A stretch of DNA of 64,000 nt. It comes from Verrucomicrobiota bacterium (GTDB lineage Bacteria; Verrucomicrobiota; Verrucomicrobiia; Opitutales; Opitutaceae). A program made the translations under genes and the position numbers. Below are positions 9,803 through 18,700 of the stretch, one piece after another (positions within the stretch are counted from its first letter, which is position 1; each line of letters begins with the position of its first letter). Under the pieces are notes generated by a model. The model saw only the letters and a program-made list of their open reading frames with translations. It was not told the DNA's origin and searched no databases. The DNA is taken from contig JAUWBF010000011.1 of the NCBI GenBank assembly GCA_030601755.1, forward strand, positions 1 to 64,000, in the 5' to 3' direction.

Positions 9803-11241
9803 GAGCGGGAAAAAAGGAGCATCGGCACGCGCCAGCGCTGCGGGTTTTCGGGCGGACCCCAGACGACGGTCTCCTCGTCTGTATCCGAAATATAATGACG
9901 ACGTTCGCCGGCGGCGACGATGAGGTAGCCGATGAGTTCCATCACGCCCTCGCTGAGCGGGAAGCGGGCGAGCACGTCGGAGAGCATGATCGGACTGCGG
10001 TCGGCGAGGCAGGCGTCCACCTGCTGGCGAAGTTCGGCGAGGCGGATTTCCGGCAGGTTGTGGAAGCGTTGCATGTCGGCCAGCGAGAGCCGGCCGGTCT
10101 CCTCCTCGATGGGACCGCGGGCGGAGGCGGACTCCGGTGCCTGCCAAAACGGTCGGCTGAGACCGGCGAACAATTGCGGGAAGGTCGGCACCGCGAAAAA
10201 ATCGGATTCGGTCGGCGGCCGTTCGCGCACGGCGAGGGCGGCCTGGCAGATTTCCTGCAAAAGCTCGCCGACGCGGCGGCGCTCGGCGAGGTGGGTGGTG
10301 TCGAGCACGCGGCGCAGGTTGGTGGACAGGCGCTGATGCGAGGCGACGACGCACTCGCCCTCCTGCAGCAGGTGGCGGAGGAAGTGACGCAGCAGGGCGT
10401 TGTCGCGGTGGGCGGGATCGAGCGCGGCGAGAGCGCGGACCTGCTCGAGTTGTTCGTGGAAACGGCGCTGCTTGTCGGACGAGAGCAGGAGTTCCCAGAA
10501 CGCGAAAAAGCTCTGGCCCTGTTCCGACTCGCGCAGGGCGTCGTGCGAGTCGAGCAGGTGGGCGACGATGGCGCCCTTGGTCACGCCGGGGCGGGCGTGG
10601 TGCTCGGCGATCTCGTGGGCGATGCGCTTGAAGTTGTGCTCGACCTGTCGGAAGTCGGCGAGGAGTTCGCGGGCCGTCGCGAGGATGTGGGCGTAGCGTT
10701 CGTTGATCTGGACGGGCGTGAACGCCTCGGCGCGACCGGTGGCCTTGATGCGGTCGATCTCGGCGTGGATGGCCTCGGCTTCGGCGAGCAGTTGTTCGAT
10801 GCGCCGCGTGGGATCGTCGGAGGAGTATTTGAGGATTTCATCGAGCCCCGAGAAGACGCTCTCCAAACGGGACTCGGTGCCCACGAACTTGGTCTGACGC
10901 ATCGACTCCAACCACAGCAGCGCCTTCTCGGAGCCGGTGGTGAGTTCGTAGAGTGGCTCGTCGGTGTCGGGTCCATAGTAGCGCCGGAGAAAACCGTGCT
11001 CGGGCGCGCACCAGTCGGCGAGGTAGTCGGCGGCGGTTTTCGGGTAGGCGAGGGGGGCGGATTCGCGATGATCGTCGAGCTCGACGTCGAGCAACGCCTG
11101 CACCTGGCCCTCGGGCAGGGAGACGCGGTGGTCTTTTTTGAAGACGCGCCAGAGGAAGCCGAGGATGAGCGGGGCGTTGTTGGCGCGCAGGAGCCGGACG
11201 GCGGGGTGGTCGAGCAAGAGTTGAAGCTCGTGGTGGTCCAT
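9799..11241 (-). CDS. jetA: Wadjet kleisin subunit JetA (DUF3375)
   Basis: The 480-residue protein matches DUF3375/JetA, the MukF-like kleisin of Wadjet. The N-terminus (DHHELQLLLDHPAVRLLRAN, LILGFLWRVFK) and the helical middle with ELTTGSEKALLWLESM are typical of the family. It links the JetC heads and organises the motor. It is the first jet gene; upstream by 27 bp is only a short gene remnant (11269-11550), then an S23 gene and a SIMPL gene, so the promoter is probably that of the cas operon or hidden in the 11550-12175 region. Confidence 0.93.
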   Translation of the reverse strand: MDHHELQLLLDHPAVRLLRANNAPLILGFLWRVFKKDHRVSLPEGQVQALLDVELDDHRESAPLAYPKTAADYLADWCAPEHGFLRRYYGPDTDEPLYELTTGSEKALLWLESMRQTKFVGTESRLESVFSGLDEILKYSSDDPTRRIEQLLAEAEAIHAEIDRIKATGRAEAFTPVQINERYAHILATARELLADFRQVEHNFKRIAHEIAEHHARPGVTKGAIVAHLLDSHDALRESEQGQSFFAFWELLLSSDKQRRFHEQLEQVRALAALDPAHRDNALLRHFLRHLLQEGECVVASHQRLSTNLRRVLDTTHLAERRRVGELLQEICQAALAVRERPPTESDFFAVPTFPQLFAGLSRPFWQAPESASARGPIEEETGRLSLADMQRFHNLPEIRLAELRQQVDACLADRSPIMLSDVLARFPLSEGVMELIGYLIVAAGERRHYISDTDEETVVWGPPENPQRWRVPMLLFSRS

Positions 11242-11268
11242 GGTGGCGGCGGGCGTCTGGAGGATGGG

Positions 11269-11550
11269 TTAGGCGAGCGACCAGCGTTCGATGTCGCGGG
11301 TGGTGAGGTCGCAGCCGGCGATGCGGAGGGCGAGGGGCCGGTGCGGGTCCCAGGGAAAGTCGGGGGCGGCGCGGAGTTCGAGTATGCCGGTGGCCGCGGG
11401 CACGGGGTAGGCGGGGCGAAAGGTGATCTCGACGCGCACGCCGAGCGGCAGACCCCAGACGCGCGCGATCTCGTCGCGCAGGTGCGGCACCGGGCCGGGC
11501 TGGAGGGCGGGTATGACGTCGAAGTCGAGCGGGAGCTGGGCGTCGGACGG
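11269..11550 (-). pseudogene. Probable gene remnant upstream of jetA
   Basis: A 93-codon open stretch ends at 11269 and has protein-like composition (QLPLDFDVIPAL, VRVEITFRPAYPVPAATG, TTRDIERWSLA), but there is no credible start codon. Going upstream it runs straight into a dispersed AT-rich repeat (11553-11585) at the edge of the S23 gene. The most likely reading is the 3' end of a gene broken when the repeat/S23 module was inserted. A GTG start inside it (about 66 residues) cannot be excluded. Function unknown. Confidence 0.45.
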
Positions 11551-11552
11551 GA

Positions 11553-11585
11553 AATTTGAGATTTGAGATTTCAAATTTGAGATTT
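11553..11585. repeat. AT-rich ATTTGAGATTT dispersed repeat, copy 1
   Basis: This stretch is built from ATTTGAGATTT and TTTCAAATTTGAG units and contrasts with its GC-rich surroundings. Related copies lie at 11797-11828 and 12118-12148. It overlaps the end of the S23 gene and contains that gene's stop codon. Confidence 0.7.
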
Positions 11586-12107
11586 GGCATCGCCGGCCGA
11601 AGGACGGCGCGCGGGGTGATCGGGCGGGAGGTGCTGAGCGAGGAGTTTTTGGAAATTGGCGGCGCCTTGTTCGCGGGTTTTGCGTTTTTGGTAATTGGAA
11701 CGGCTCTGATCGTTGAGGTGGCGAGGACCGGTGATGTCGGAATTTTGCAGCGATTGCGCCCACGCGCCCAGTTGCCGAGAGCAACTTTCGGCAACTGATT
11801 TCAAATTTGAGATTTCAGATTTGAAATCGCGCAGCGCCGGCCGGCGTTCGAAGAAGCAGAGCATGGAGCGGACTTCGCCGGCGGAGCCGCGCGCGATGTA
11901 GAGGAAGGCGAGGAGTTCGTTGGTGGTGCCGCGTTCAAAGCCCTCCGCAATGTTGTTGGAGACCGAGAGGGAGGCGCGGTCGAGCTGGTCGCGTTTGGAC
12001 CAGGTGATGCGGTCCTTGGCGGCGTCGATGAAGTCCTCGCAACGCTCGGCGAGGACGATGGCTTCCTGCCAGACCGGCAGGTCTTCGAAGCGTTGGTAAG
12101 TGGGCAT
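11571..12107 (-). CDS. Four-helix bundle protein (S23/IVP family)
   Basis: The N-terminal 95 residues match the S23 (23S rRNA intervening-sequence) four-helix bundle family: RFEDLPVWQEA, RASLSVSNNIAEGFERGT and FLYIARGSAGEVRSML. Members occur in rRNA insertions and as stand-alone genes; molecular role unknown. At 178 residues it is longer than the usual 115-140. The extra length comes from a block reading RDFKSEISNLKSV, encoded by the AT-rich repeat at 11797-11828 lying inside the frame, and from a tail that ends in another copy at 11553-11585. A third copy lies just upstream of the start. The repeat-flanked gene looks like an inserted cassette. Confidence 0.8.
   Translation of the reverse strand: MPTYQRFEDLPVWQEAIVLAERCEDFIDAAKDRITWSKRDQLDRASLSVSNNIAEGFERGTTNELLAFLYIARGSAGEVRSMLCFFERRPALRDFKSEISNLKSVAESCSRQLGAWAQSLQNSDITGPRHLNDQSRSNYQKRKTREQGAANFQKLLAQHLPPDHPARRPSAGDAKSQI
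11797..11828. repeat. AT-rich ATTTGAGATTT dispersed repeat, copy 2
   Basis: This is the same unit family as at 11553 and 12118, here lying in frame inside the S23 gene and encoding the peptide FKSEISNLKS. Its composition is sharply different from the surrounding GC-rich coding sequence. Confidence 0.7.
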
Positions 12108-12117
12108 GGGGAGTGGG

Positions 12118-12148
12118 AAATTGAGATTTGAAATCTGAGATTTGAAAT
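12118..12148. repeat. AT-rich ATTTGAGATTT dispersed repeat, copy 3
   Basis: This copy is composed of ATTGAGATTTGAAATC-type units directly upstream of the S23 start codon and downstream of the SIMPL gene. With copy 1 it flanks the S23 gene, and it may carry or replace the local promoter. Confidence 0.65.
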
Positions 12149-12174
12149 GCGGCGAAGCCGCTGCGGAGCAGCGG

Positions 12175-12834
12175 CTATGCCGGCAGGAGTTCCCAGATGG
12201 CGTGGACTTCCGCGGTGATCGCCTGGGTCTCGGGGTCGATCTCTACAGAAGCCGGGGCCATGTCCTCGCAGAGCACATCGGACCGGCCGCCGGCATGGTC
12301 GGAGACGGGCGGGGTATCCGAGAGGCGGAGGAGGCGGCCGAGGCGGTGACCGGCGGCCTCGGCGAAGTGGGTGGCCTTGCGGCGGGCGTCGCGCACGGCC
12401 TCGGCGCGGGCGGAGCGAAGGGCGGCGGCGGTGGTGCGCGCGGTGAAGCGCACGTCGAGCGTGAGGTCTGCGAGCTGGGTGGCGAGGGCGTTGAGCACGC
12501 GGTTGACGTGGCCGGGCTCGAGCGGGGCGCGGAGGATGACGTGTTCGCGGGCGCGGAAGCCCTTGAAGACGTAGGCGTGGTGCTCGTAGTCGCGCTGCGG
12601 CGTGATGACGGGCCCGTCGGCGGTGAGGCGGGCGTCGTGGTCGCGGTGCGCGGCCAGCGCGGCGAGCAAGCCGGCGCGACGGCGCTGGTGCCGGTCCTCG
12701 GCGTCACGAACGGTTGGATGCACGCCGTCGAGCACGAGGTGGAACTCGACGCGGTCGGGCCGCACCTCGCGGCGCCCGCGTCCGCTGACGGCGACGGTGG
12801 GCGTGGCGGCGGTCGCTGCGGCGGGTGCGGTCAT
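12175..12834 (-). CDS. SIMPL domain (DUF541) protein
   Basis: The 219-residue product fits the SIMPL/DUF541 family: an initial VAVSGRGRREVRPDRVEFHL strand-turn-strand, a central helical part with ARTTAAALRSARAEAVRDAR, and a final beta segment (TAEVHAIWEL). Family members usually carry a signal peptide and act in the periplasm (BP26/OMP28-like), with poorly known roles. Here no signal peptide is visible: the N-terminus is an Ala/Thr/Pro-rich stretch without a hydrophobic core. The ATG at 12834 is chosen because the frame upstream lacks domain similarity. It lies 67 bp after csb2 and before the S23/Wadjet block, in the same orientation, so it is probably co-transcribed with the defence genes. 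Confidence 0.75.
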   Translation of the reverse strand: MTAPAAATAATPTVAVSGRGRREVRPDRVEFHLVLDGVHPTVRDAEDRHQRRRAGLLAALAAHRDHDARLTADGPVITPQRDYEHHAYVFKGFRAREHVILRAPLEPGHVNRVLNALATQLADLTLDVRFTARTTAAALRSARAEAVRDARRKATHFAEAAGHRLGRLLRLSDTPPVSDHAGGRSDVLCEDMAPASVEIDPETQAITAEVHAIWELLPA

Positions 12835-12901
12835 GGGAGGACGGGGGGGAAAGGCCGGCGGGGGTTGTGTTCGTCGAGGAGAGCGCGAATGGGGGCGCAG
12901 G

Positions 12902-14497
12902 TCAGGTGACGGCAGCAAACAGACCGGTGCCGGAGAACTTGCCGCCGCCGATGCAAAGCGGGCCAGACATGGGAAGGGGCTGGCCATGCTCATCGCGAAA
13001 CTGGATGCGGACGTGCAGTTTTCGGTAGCGGCGGTGTTGATCGCCGGTCATGTAGTGCGAGGCTATGTCCGTGCCGGGCAGATAACCGGAGCCGCGCCAC
13101 TCAATGGCGGCGTGATGGGCGATAGAATCGGAATAGCCGGCTTGGCGGAGGGCTTTGCGCAGGAGTTGGTCGATGCGTTGGTCGAGTTTGGCGACGAGCG
13201 CGTTTTTTTCTTCGGCCGTGAGGCCAGAGTTTTCGCGGAGGCGTTGGCGGAGTTTTCGCGGGTCGTCGTAACCGGGCAGGATGACCGGGGTGACAGTCGC
13301 CCAAGTGGAAGACGTGGCCAGATAGTTCTCTTTGGTGAGCTTATCGGAATCGGGGAGGCGCGACAGCAGGGCCGCGGGTTTACCGTCTTTCTCGTCGATC
13401 AACTCCAGGCCGTCCAACCGTTGGGCAAGGCGTTGGAATTCGTCGCGCGGCATCGGACCGTGTGTCGTGACCAGGACGCGGCGAATCGCACCGACGACGT
13501 GCGCCCTGCCTTCGCCTCGGGGTTCGATGCTGGGGAGCGGCAGGAACAGGAGCCGGGTGGGCGATGGATTTGTGGAGGCTTCCTCGGTGTGTCCGTGGAC
13601 AAGACGCGCGATTTGCGCGTCGTTCCAGCCGAGTGAACGGGCGATGTCCGCACCGCCCGCGACATGGCGCAGCATGGCGGCGACGTGCAGGCCGCGACGG
13701 ACCGGGTCGAAGGCGCGGAAGCCGGAATCGTCCAACTGACGCAGCGCGAAAATGGCGAAGGGGGGGCGGATGGGGTCGGACGCGCGGCGGTAGGTAAGGA
13801 CGCGGAAGCGTTCAAGCGGCGGCACCGGGCGGAAGAACTGGCTGCCATCGGGTGCCGTGGGAAGGCGCGCGAGAAACGCTTGATGACGATGCTCCAAGGC
13901 GGCGAGCGTGCCGCTCACGGGAACGCGAAGCGGGGCAATGCCGCCCTCAGCCGGAAACCATTTTTCGGTGTCACTGCCGGGGGCGGTTGCGGGAGGTGCC
14001 TCGATCAGGTCGGCGTCGGCCACGACTAGGTTGACGCCCCAGCCGAAAGCGGAAATGGCTCGGGCGAGTTGACGGATTTGGTCGGGAAATTCCGGCGGTG
14101 GTTCGTCGGTGAGTTCCCACAAGTAGGCGACAATGGCATTTTCGGGGAGACGGGTGGGACGAATTTCTTTGGCGGCCCGATAGCTGGCTATGTCGTTGTC
14201 GCGTCCGCTGGACCACGATTTTGCGACAAGATCTCCAACGTTGTTTGGGACAAATGTCTTGAAGCCGTAACGCGGTTGGATGGCGGTGGGTTTGCTGGCG
14301 ACGACGGTGGGCGGCGGCAGTTTTTCGAGACGCTCCAGCGCGGGCACGTAGGCGCCCATGCCGAGGCGAGCGGCGGAGTTGGTGAGTGTTTGAAACAGGC
14401 GCAGCGGCGAGGGTGGCCATTCGGGTTCGCCGCCGTCGCCACGTCCGTCAAACTCGTCCAGCAGGAAGCGGACGGAGATTTGTAGGAGGGTGGGCAT
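12902..14497 (-). CDS. csb2: Type I-G Cascade subunit Csb2 (Cas5-Cas6 fusion, GSU0054 family)
   Basis: The 531-residue protein belongs to the GSU0054/Csb2 family, a Cas5-Cas6 fusion of type I-G/I-U. The N-terminal RAMP strand (LLQISVRFLLDEFDG) with EWPPSPLRLFQTL is characteristic. The C-terminus has a glycine-rich loop (LCIGGGKFSGTGLFA) typical of Cas6-like RAMPs, and there is a histidine pair in SIAHHAAIEWRGSG. It should cleave the pre-crRNA at the repeat hairpin, hold the crRNA and cap the 5' end of the Cascade backbone. It starts 24 bp after csb1, in the effector part of the operon. Confidence 0.92.
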   Translation of the reverse strand: MPTLLQISVRFLLDEFDGRGDGGEPEWPPSPLRLFQTLTNSAARLGMGAYVPALERLEKLPPPTVVASKPTAIQPRYGFKTFVPNNVGDLVAKSWSSGRDNDIASYRAAKEIRPTRLPENAIVAYLWELTDEPPPEFPDQIRQLARAISAFGWGVNLVVADADLIEAPPATAPGSDTEKWFPAEGGIAPLRVPVSGTLAALEHRHQAFLARLPTAPDGSQFFRPVPPLERFRVLTYRRASDPIRPPFAIFALRQLDDSGFRAFDPVRRGLHVAAMLRHVAGGADIARSLGWNDAQIARLVHGHTEEASTNPSPTRLLFLPLPSIEPRGEGRAHVVGAIRRVLVTTHGPMPRDEFQRLAQRLDGLELIDEKDGKPAALLSRLPDSDKLTKENYLATSSTWATVTPVILPGYDDPRKLRQRLRENSGLTAEEKNALVAKLDQRIDQLLRKALRQAGYSDSIAHHAAIEWRGSGYLPGTDIASHYMTGDQHRRYRKLHVRIQFRDEHGQPLPMSGPLCIGGGKFSGTGLFAAVT

Positions 14498-14521
14498 GGG
14501 TGGAGGTGCGTCGGGTTGGCT

Positions 14522-15658
14522 TCACTCGTTCGCCGACGTTTCGGCGGGGGTGTCCACGGTCGCTGAAGCGGCTTTGCCCTTGGCGGCCTTCTTGGCCTTT
14601 TTGTCGTCGCCGCCCTTGAGGTCGGCTTTGGCTTTGGCGGCGTCGAAGGGGACGGTCTTGCTCTCACCGACGCCAAACTCGGCGGCGGCGGCTTGGGCGA
14701 AGGTGAGGGCGTCTTCGTGGGTGATGGCAGCGTCGGCGCGGGTGCCGTCGGCATGCACGGTTTTGAACTCGAACTTCTTTTCGGAGTCCGGGTCGCGGAC
14801 GAGGATCGTGCCTTGGCGATAGTATTCGAGCGGCAGCTTGGTGAACGCGACGAGAGCAAGGCCGAGAATGTAGCGGCGGAGCTTGGTGGTGTTTTCCGGT
14901 GTGTCGGCGCGGAGCAGTTTCAGCGCGGAGAGGGCGAGCACGGCGTCGCGGCGAATGCCGCCATCGGCGATCACGCCGCCGTGGGCGCCGGTGGATGGCA
15001 CGTGGGTGAAGCCTGCGGTGGAGCGACTCTCCTTGTCGTTCTTGTCGGTGATGGGTCCGAGCAACGATGCGTCGTCATAAATCGGGTTGGGCGAGCTGCT
15101 GCCGCCCGCCCAGTATTGGGCCGAGCGAGTGAGCTTGCGAACATCGTAAGCGCGGATGGTGGAGGCGATGAGGCGCGGGAGCTTGGCCTGGCTATCGCGG
15201 GAATCCCACACACCAAAGACGAGTGAGGTGGGGGCGATTTTCGCGAGCGGGACGGCGTTGCCTTGGAGGACGGCGGCGAACGCGGCCTTGAGGTCGTCTT
15301 GGAGCGCGGAGCAGCGGGCGAGGGCGTCGCCGGCGCGGTGTCCGGCGTCGAGCAGGTTGATTTCCTTTTCGCCCGCCTTGATCACGATTTGGGGAACGAG
15401 GGCGGAGTAGGGCTCGTCTTTGAACAGCGGCTCGATGCGGTTGGCTTGCGAACCGACGCTGTCGATCAGGCAGACGTTGCGGCCGGTGCGCTCACGTTGA
15501 TTCTCGTAGTCGATGTTGTAGCCGACATCGGCGTAGGTGGCGGGAAAGAGCACGGCGTCGGCTCCTTCCACGGGGATAAGGTGTTCGCGAACGACGAGGG
15601 CGGCGGGGCCGTCGGTGGCGAGGAGGTGGTCGAACTGGGCGAGGCTGGTGTTGCTCAT
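14522..15658 (-). CDS. csb1: Type I-G Cascade backbone Csb1 (Cas7, GSU0053 family)
   Basis: The 378-residue protein matches GSU0053/Csb1, the Cas7-type backbone that polymerises along the crRNA spacer. Recognisable family segments are VLFPATYAD, DSVGSQANRIEP, SLVFGVWDSRDSQAKLPRLIAS and DGGIRRDAVLALSALKLLRA. The last 45 residues are Ala/Lys/Thr-rich and probably disordered. It is 51 bp downstream of the cas3-csb3 gene and 24 bp upstream of csb2. No csx17 gene, the large subunit of the better-studied I-G branch, is found next to it. Confidence 0.93.
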   Translation of the reverse strand: MSNTSLAQFDHLLATDGPAALVVREHLIPVEGADAVLFPATYADVGYNIDYENQRERTGRNVCLIDSVGSQANRIEPLFKDEPYSALVPQIVIKAGEKEINLLDAGHRAGDALARCSALQDDLKAAFAAVLQGNAVPLAKIAPTSLVFGVWDSRDSQAKLPRLIASTIRAYDVRKLTRSAQYWAGGSSSPNPIYDDASLLGPITDKNDKESRSTAGFTHVPSTGAHGGVIADGGIRRDAVLALSALKLLRADTPENTTKLRRYILGLALVAFTKLPLEYYRQGTILVRDPDSEKKFEFKTVHADGTRADAAITHEDALTFAQAAAAEFGVGESKTVPFDAAKAKADLKGGDDKKAKKAAKGKAASATVDTPAETSANE

Positions 15659-15709
15659 GGTGGTGTGCGTTGGGTTGATGGTGGGTGTTGTCGGAAGTGT
15701 GGGGAAAAT

Positions 15710-18700
15710 TCAGAGCGGCTTGGCCGGGAGGAAGGCCTTGTGCTTGCGCTGACTGGTTCGATACCAGCTCTCGAAGCGGAATGATGGCTGCGGGTGCGCG
15801 TCCGTGAGCCCATTGATGGCGGCGGCGAGCAACGCGATGGGGACGGGTGCTTGCCAGAGATGGTAGTCGAAGAGGCGGTCGCCGGACGGCTCGGGAATGG
15901 CTCGTTGGAGACCGACAAGCGTGAGGAACTCAGCGGCGGGGGCGGCGAGGGTTTCTAGTTTGAGGTCGTTGGTGGAAAAACCGACATCGCGAGCATCGGA
16001 GTTGGGGCCGCGGTTGGCGTCGAAGTAGAAGGGCTCGACTTTTTTGGCCGGGTTTTCGGGCGCGTAAGCGATCCTCAGGCTGTAGAGTATTTTATCTCCG
16101 TCCTCGGGCAGAATAGCCTTTTGCATGGCGCGGGCGATGCGGGGGGCTTCCATCGTTCCTGCCCAGACTTTGAGGGAAGAGGTGGTGGGCAGGGAGGTTT
16201 TCCACCAATCAACACGGAGATCGAAAGGGGTGTTGATCGCGATTGGCGAAGCGGTGGCGTCGTTTGGATCGAGGGCGGTGATTCCGGCGGCGGTGATTTT
16301 CTTGAGGAGTTCGCTGAGCGGCGGGGTGTTCGCGAGGTGAAAGCGGCACCCAGTGTCGGTTTGCTCGAACCATGTGACGGCGTCAGGGAATAGGGTTGGA
16401 CGGGTGGCGAGTTCGAAGAGGCCGCAGCAGGCGAAGTAGTGGCCGGGGTTGGCGGGGTTGACCGCGAGCGTTGCGGTTGGCGTGGGAGTAGGCGTGTTGG
16501 CGACTTGTGTAGCGGGAACCGAAGCCGGGGGGTGATCCTTGAGTGAGGATGGCGCGGAGGGAGCGACGATGCCGGCGCTGGCGGCGTAGTCGGCGGCACG
16601 GAGGAGTGATTCCAACCAGGCTAGGCCCCAACGTCCGAAGCGCTTTTGAAGGCTGGCGAAGCGGCGCGGAGTGTCGGCAGCGACGACGGGAGCCGCACTA
16701 TTTCCGGAATAGTCGAAGGCTTCCTCGACGGGGAAGTATGGGCGGGCACGCCCGTGGTGTGCGGCGACGAGGTGCAAGGTAATCTCTCGTTCGGTTTCGG
16801 TGAGGCTATTAAAATCCGGGTCGTGCTCCGCATCGAGGAGCGAACCGAACTCGTGTCGGTAATATTCGGCGACGTTGCGTGAACGCATCTTCCCGCCTGA
16901 CTTCGCGAAGATGGTGGCCGGATTGGCGGGGTCGTAGGCGAGGTTGCCGAGGTTGCGTTGCCAGGCGCGGCGGTTCTTCCCGAGGTCGTGCAGGCGTGCG
17001 GCGACAACAAGACAGCGCCCCAAATCGGGTTCGCCGGCTGCGGGGGCTTCAGGGAGAAGCTTGGCGGCGAGCGATGCGGCGTTGGCCGTGACGGCGTCGG
17101 TGTGTTTATCGAGGGTTTCGGCGTCGGAGGCGGCGACCTTGCGCTTGGCGGTGGGGTCTTCCAAGGGAGCGAACCAGAGGAGGTAATTTGGTTCGTCGGC
17201 GTCTTCGTCGGAGATGATGCGCGAAAAATCGGCGGAGTTGTCGGGCGTGTTGCTTTCGCGACGCGCGATGTCGGAGCAATCGACGGCGGGGGTTTTGGTT
17301 GAAATCGAAAACATCCCCATCGGCTCGAGGCCGCCGAGACTGGCGGGGAGGAGAAGGGTGGAGCCGGTGATGCGCTCTTTCTCGCGCTTGAGTTTAGCCT
17401 CTTCTTCGTAGGAGCGGTCTTTCTTGGGCTTCGCCGACAGGGCAAACGGAGCGAGTGGAAGTTTTTCCACGGCTCCAAATTCGTCGATCAGCCAAGCGTC
17501 GGGGAGTGGGTTTTCCGACTGAAGGCGTGCGGCTACAAGATCCCCCAGCGTGTCGAAGATACGATCGGTGGTGTCGCGCAGGAGTTCGCGGGGACGCAGT
17601 GGGAAGGTTTCGAGGAAGCTTTCGAGGGCGTGGTCGGGGAGGTGGATGAAGTCGAGGTCGTCGCGCCAAGCGAGATGTGTCTCAGGCGGTTGCCACTCGG
17701 ATTCGCCGTGAAGGTAGGGGGCGACGGGGGGACGGGCGGCGATGGGTTTGCGAATGGATGTGAGCGCCCAAGCGTCGAATTGAACATCCCTGGCCTCGCG
17801 AGGAGTCGGCGGCGGTGAAAATGCGGCGGCGCGAGCGGCGGTCGGGAGCGTGTCGAGCGCGGCGGGGCTGGCGGAGCCATCGAGTTGTCGGAGCAGTGTG
17901 AGCGTGCGTTCGCGGGCGGCTTCGATGGGTTTGGCGGAGTCGAACTTGGTTTCGTGAACCACGGTGACTTCGCTGTCGTCGCAGAGGCCGAAGCGGTTCA
18001 CGCGGCCGAAGCGCTGGGCCATGCTTTCGTAAGTGGAGAGATCGCACACCAAATCGTCGGCGGAGAGATTGACGCCGACTTCGCCGGCGCTGGTGGCCAC
18101 GAGGAATACCGTTCCGGTGGGCGGTTCGATGTGCTTGGCGCGGTCTTTTTTGGGAAGGAAGCGTTGGAACACTGGGTTCTCGTAAGCCAGCGCGTCGCGT
18201 TCCTTGCCGCGCATGGTCCCGGTGAGCGCGGCAACCATGCCCTTGTGCGCTCCTTTGTTCAGATATTCGAAGACCTTGAGGGCAGTGGCGACGGAGCGGG
18301 TGAAAACGAGGACGGCGCGACCCGCGGGCTTGGCCTTCGCGAGGGGCGCGAGTTTTTCGTCCAACGTGTCGGCCTCATCGAGCGGGATCAGCGAGAGCCG
18401 TTTGGCGGCATGGATACGTTTTTGGACAGTGTCGTTTTCTTGGTCGGCGTCGGTGAGTGTGAACGGCGCGGAGTCGTTTGCGTTATCGGCGCGGTTAGTC
18501 GCGGTGAGGGCGATGACATGCAGCTTTCGTAGTTCAGCTTCCGCTTTCTGCGTCGCGACGATGGTTTCCAGCAGGGACTGAAAGCAGGGCTCAAGGTGAG
18601 CCTCGTCGTGAACGAGAAGGACGTCTTGTGCGAGGAAGCCGGCGTGAAGCGGACGGGTTTTAAACCCGCGAGTATAGCGACTGAAGAGGAGACCGCTGCC

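Noticed and set aside
10838-11794. Arg/Pro-rich minus-strand frame over jetA start
   Set aside because: Out-of-frame shadow of jetA and the upstream remnant.
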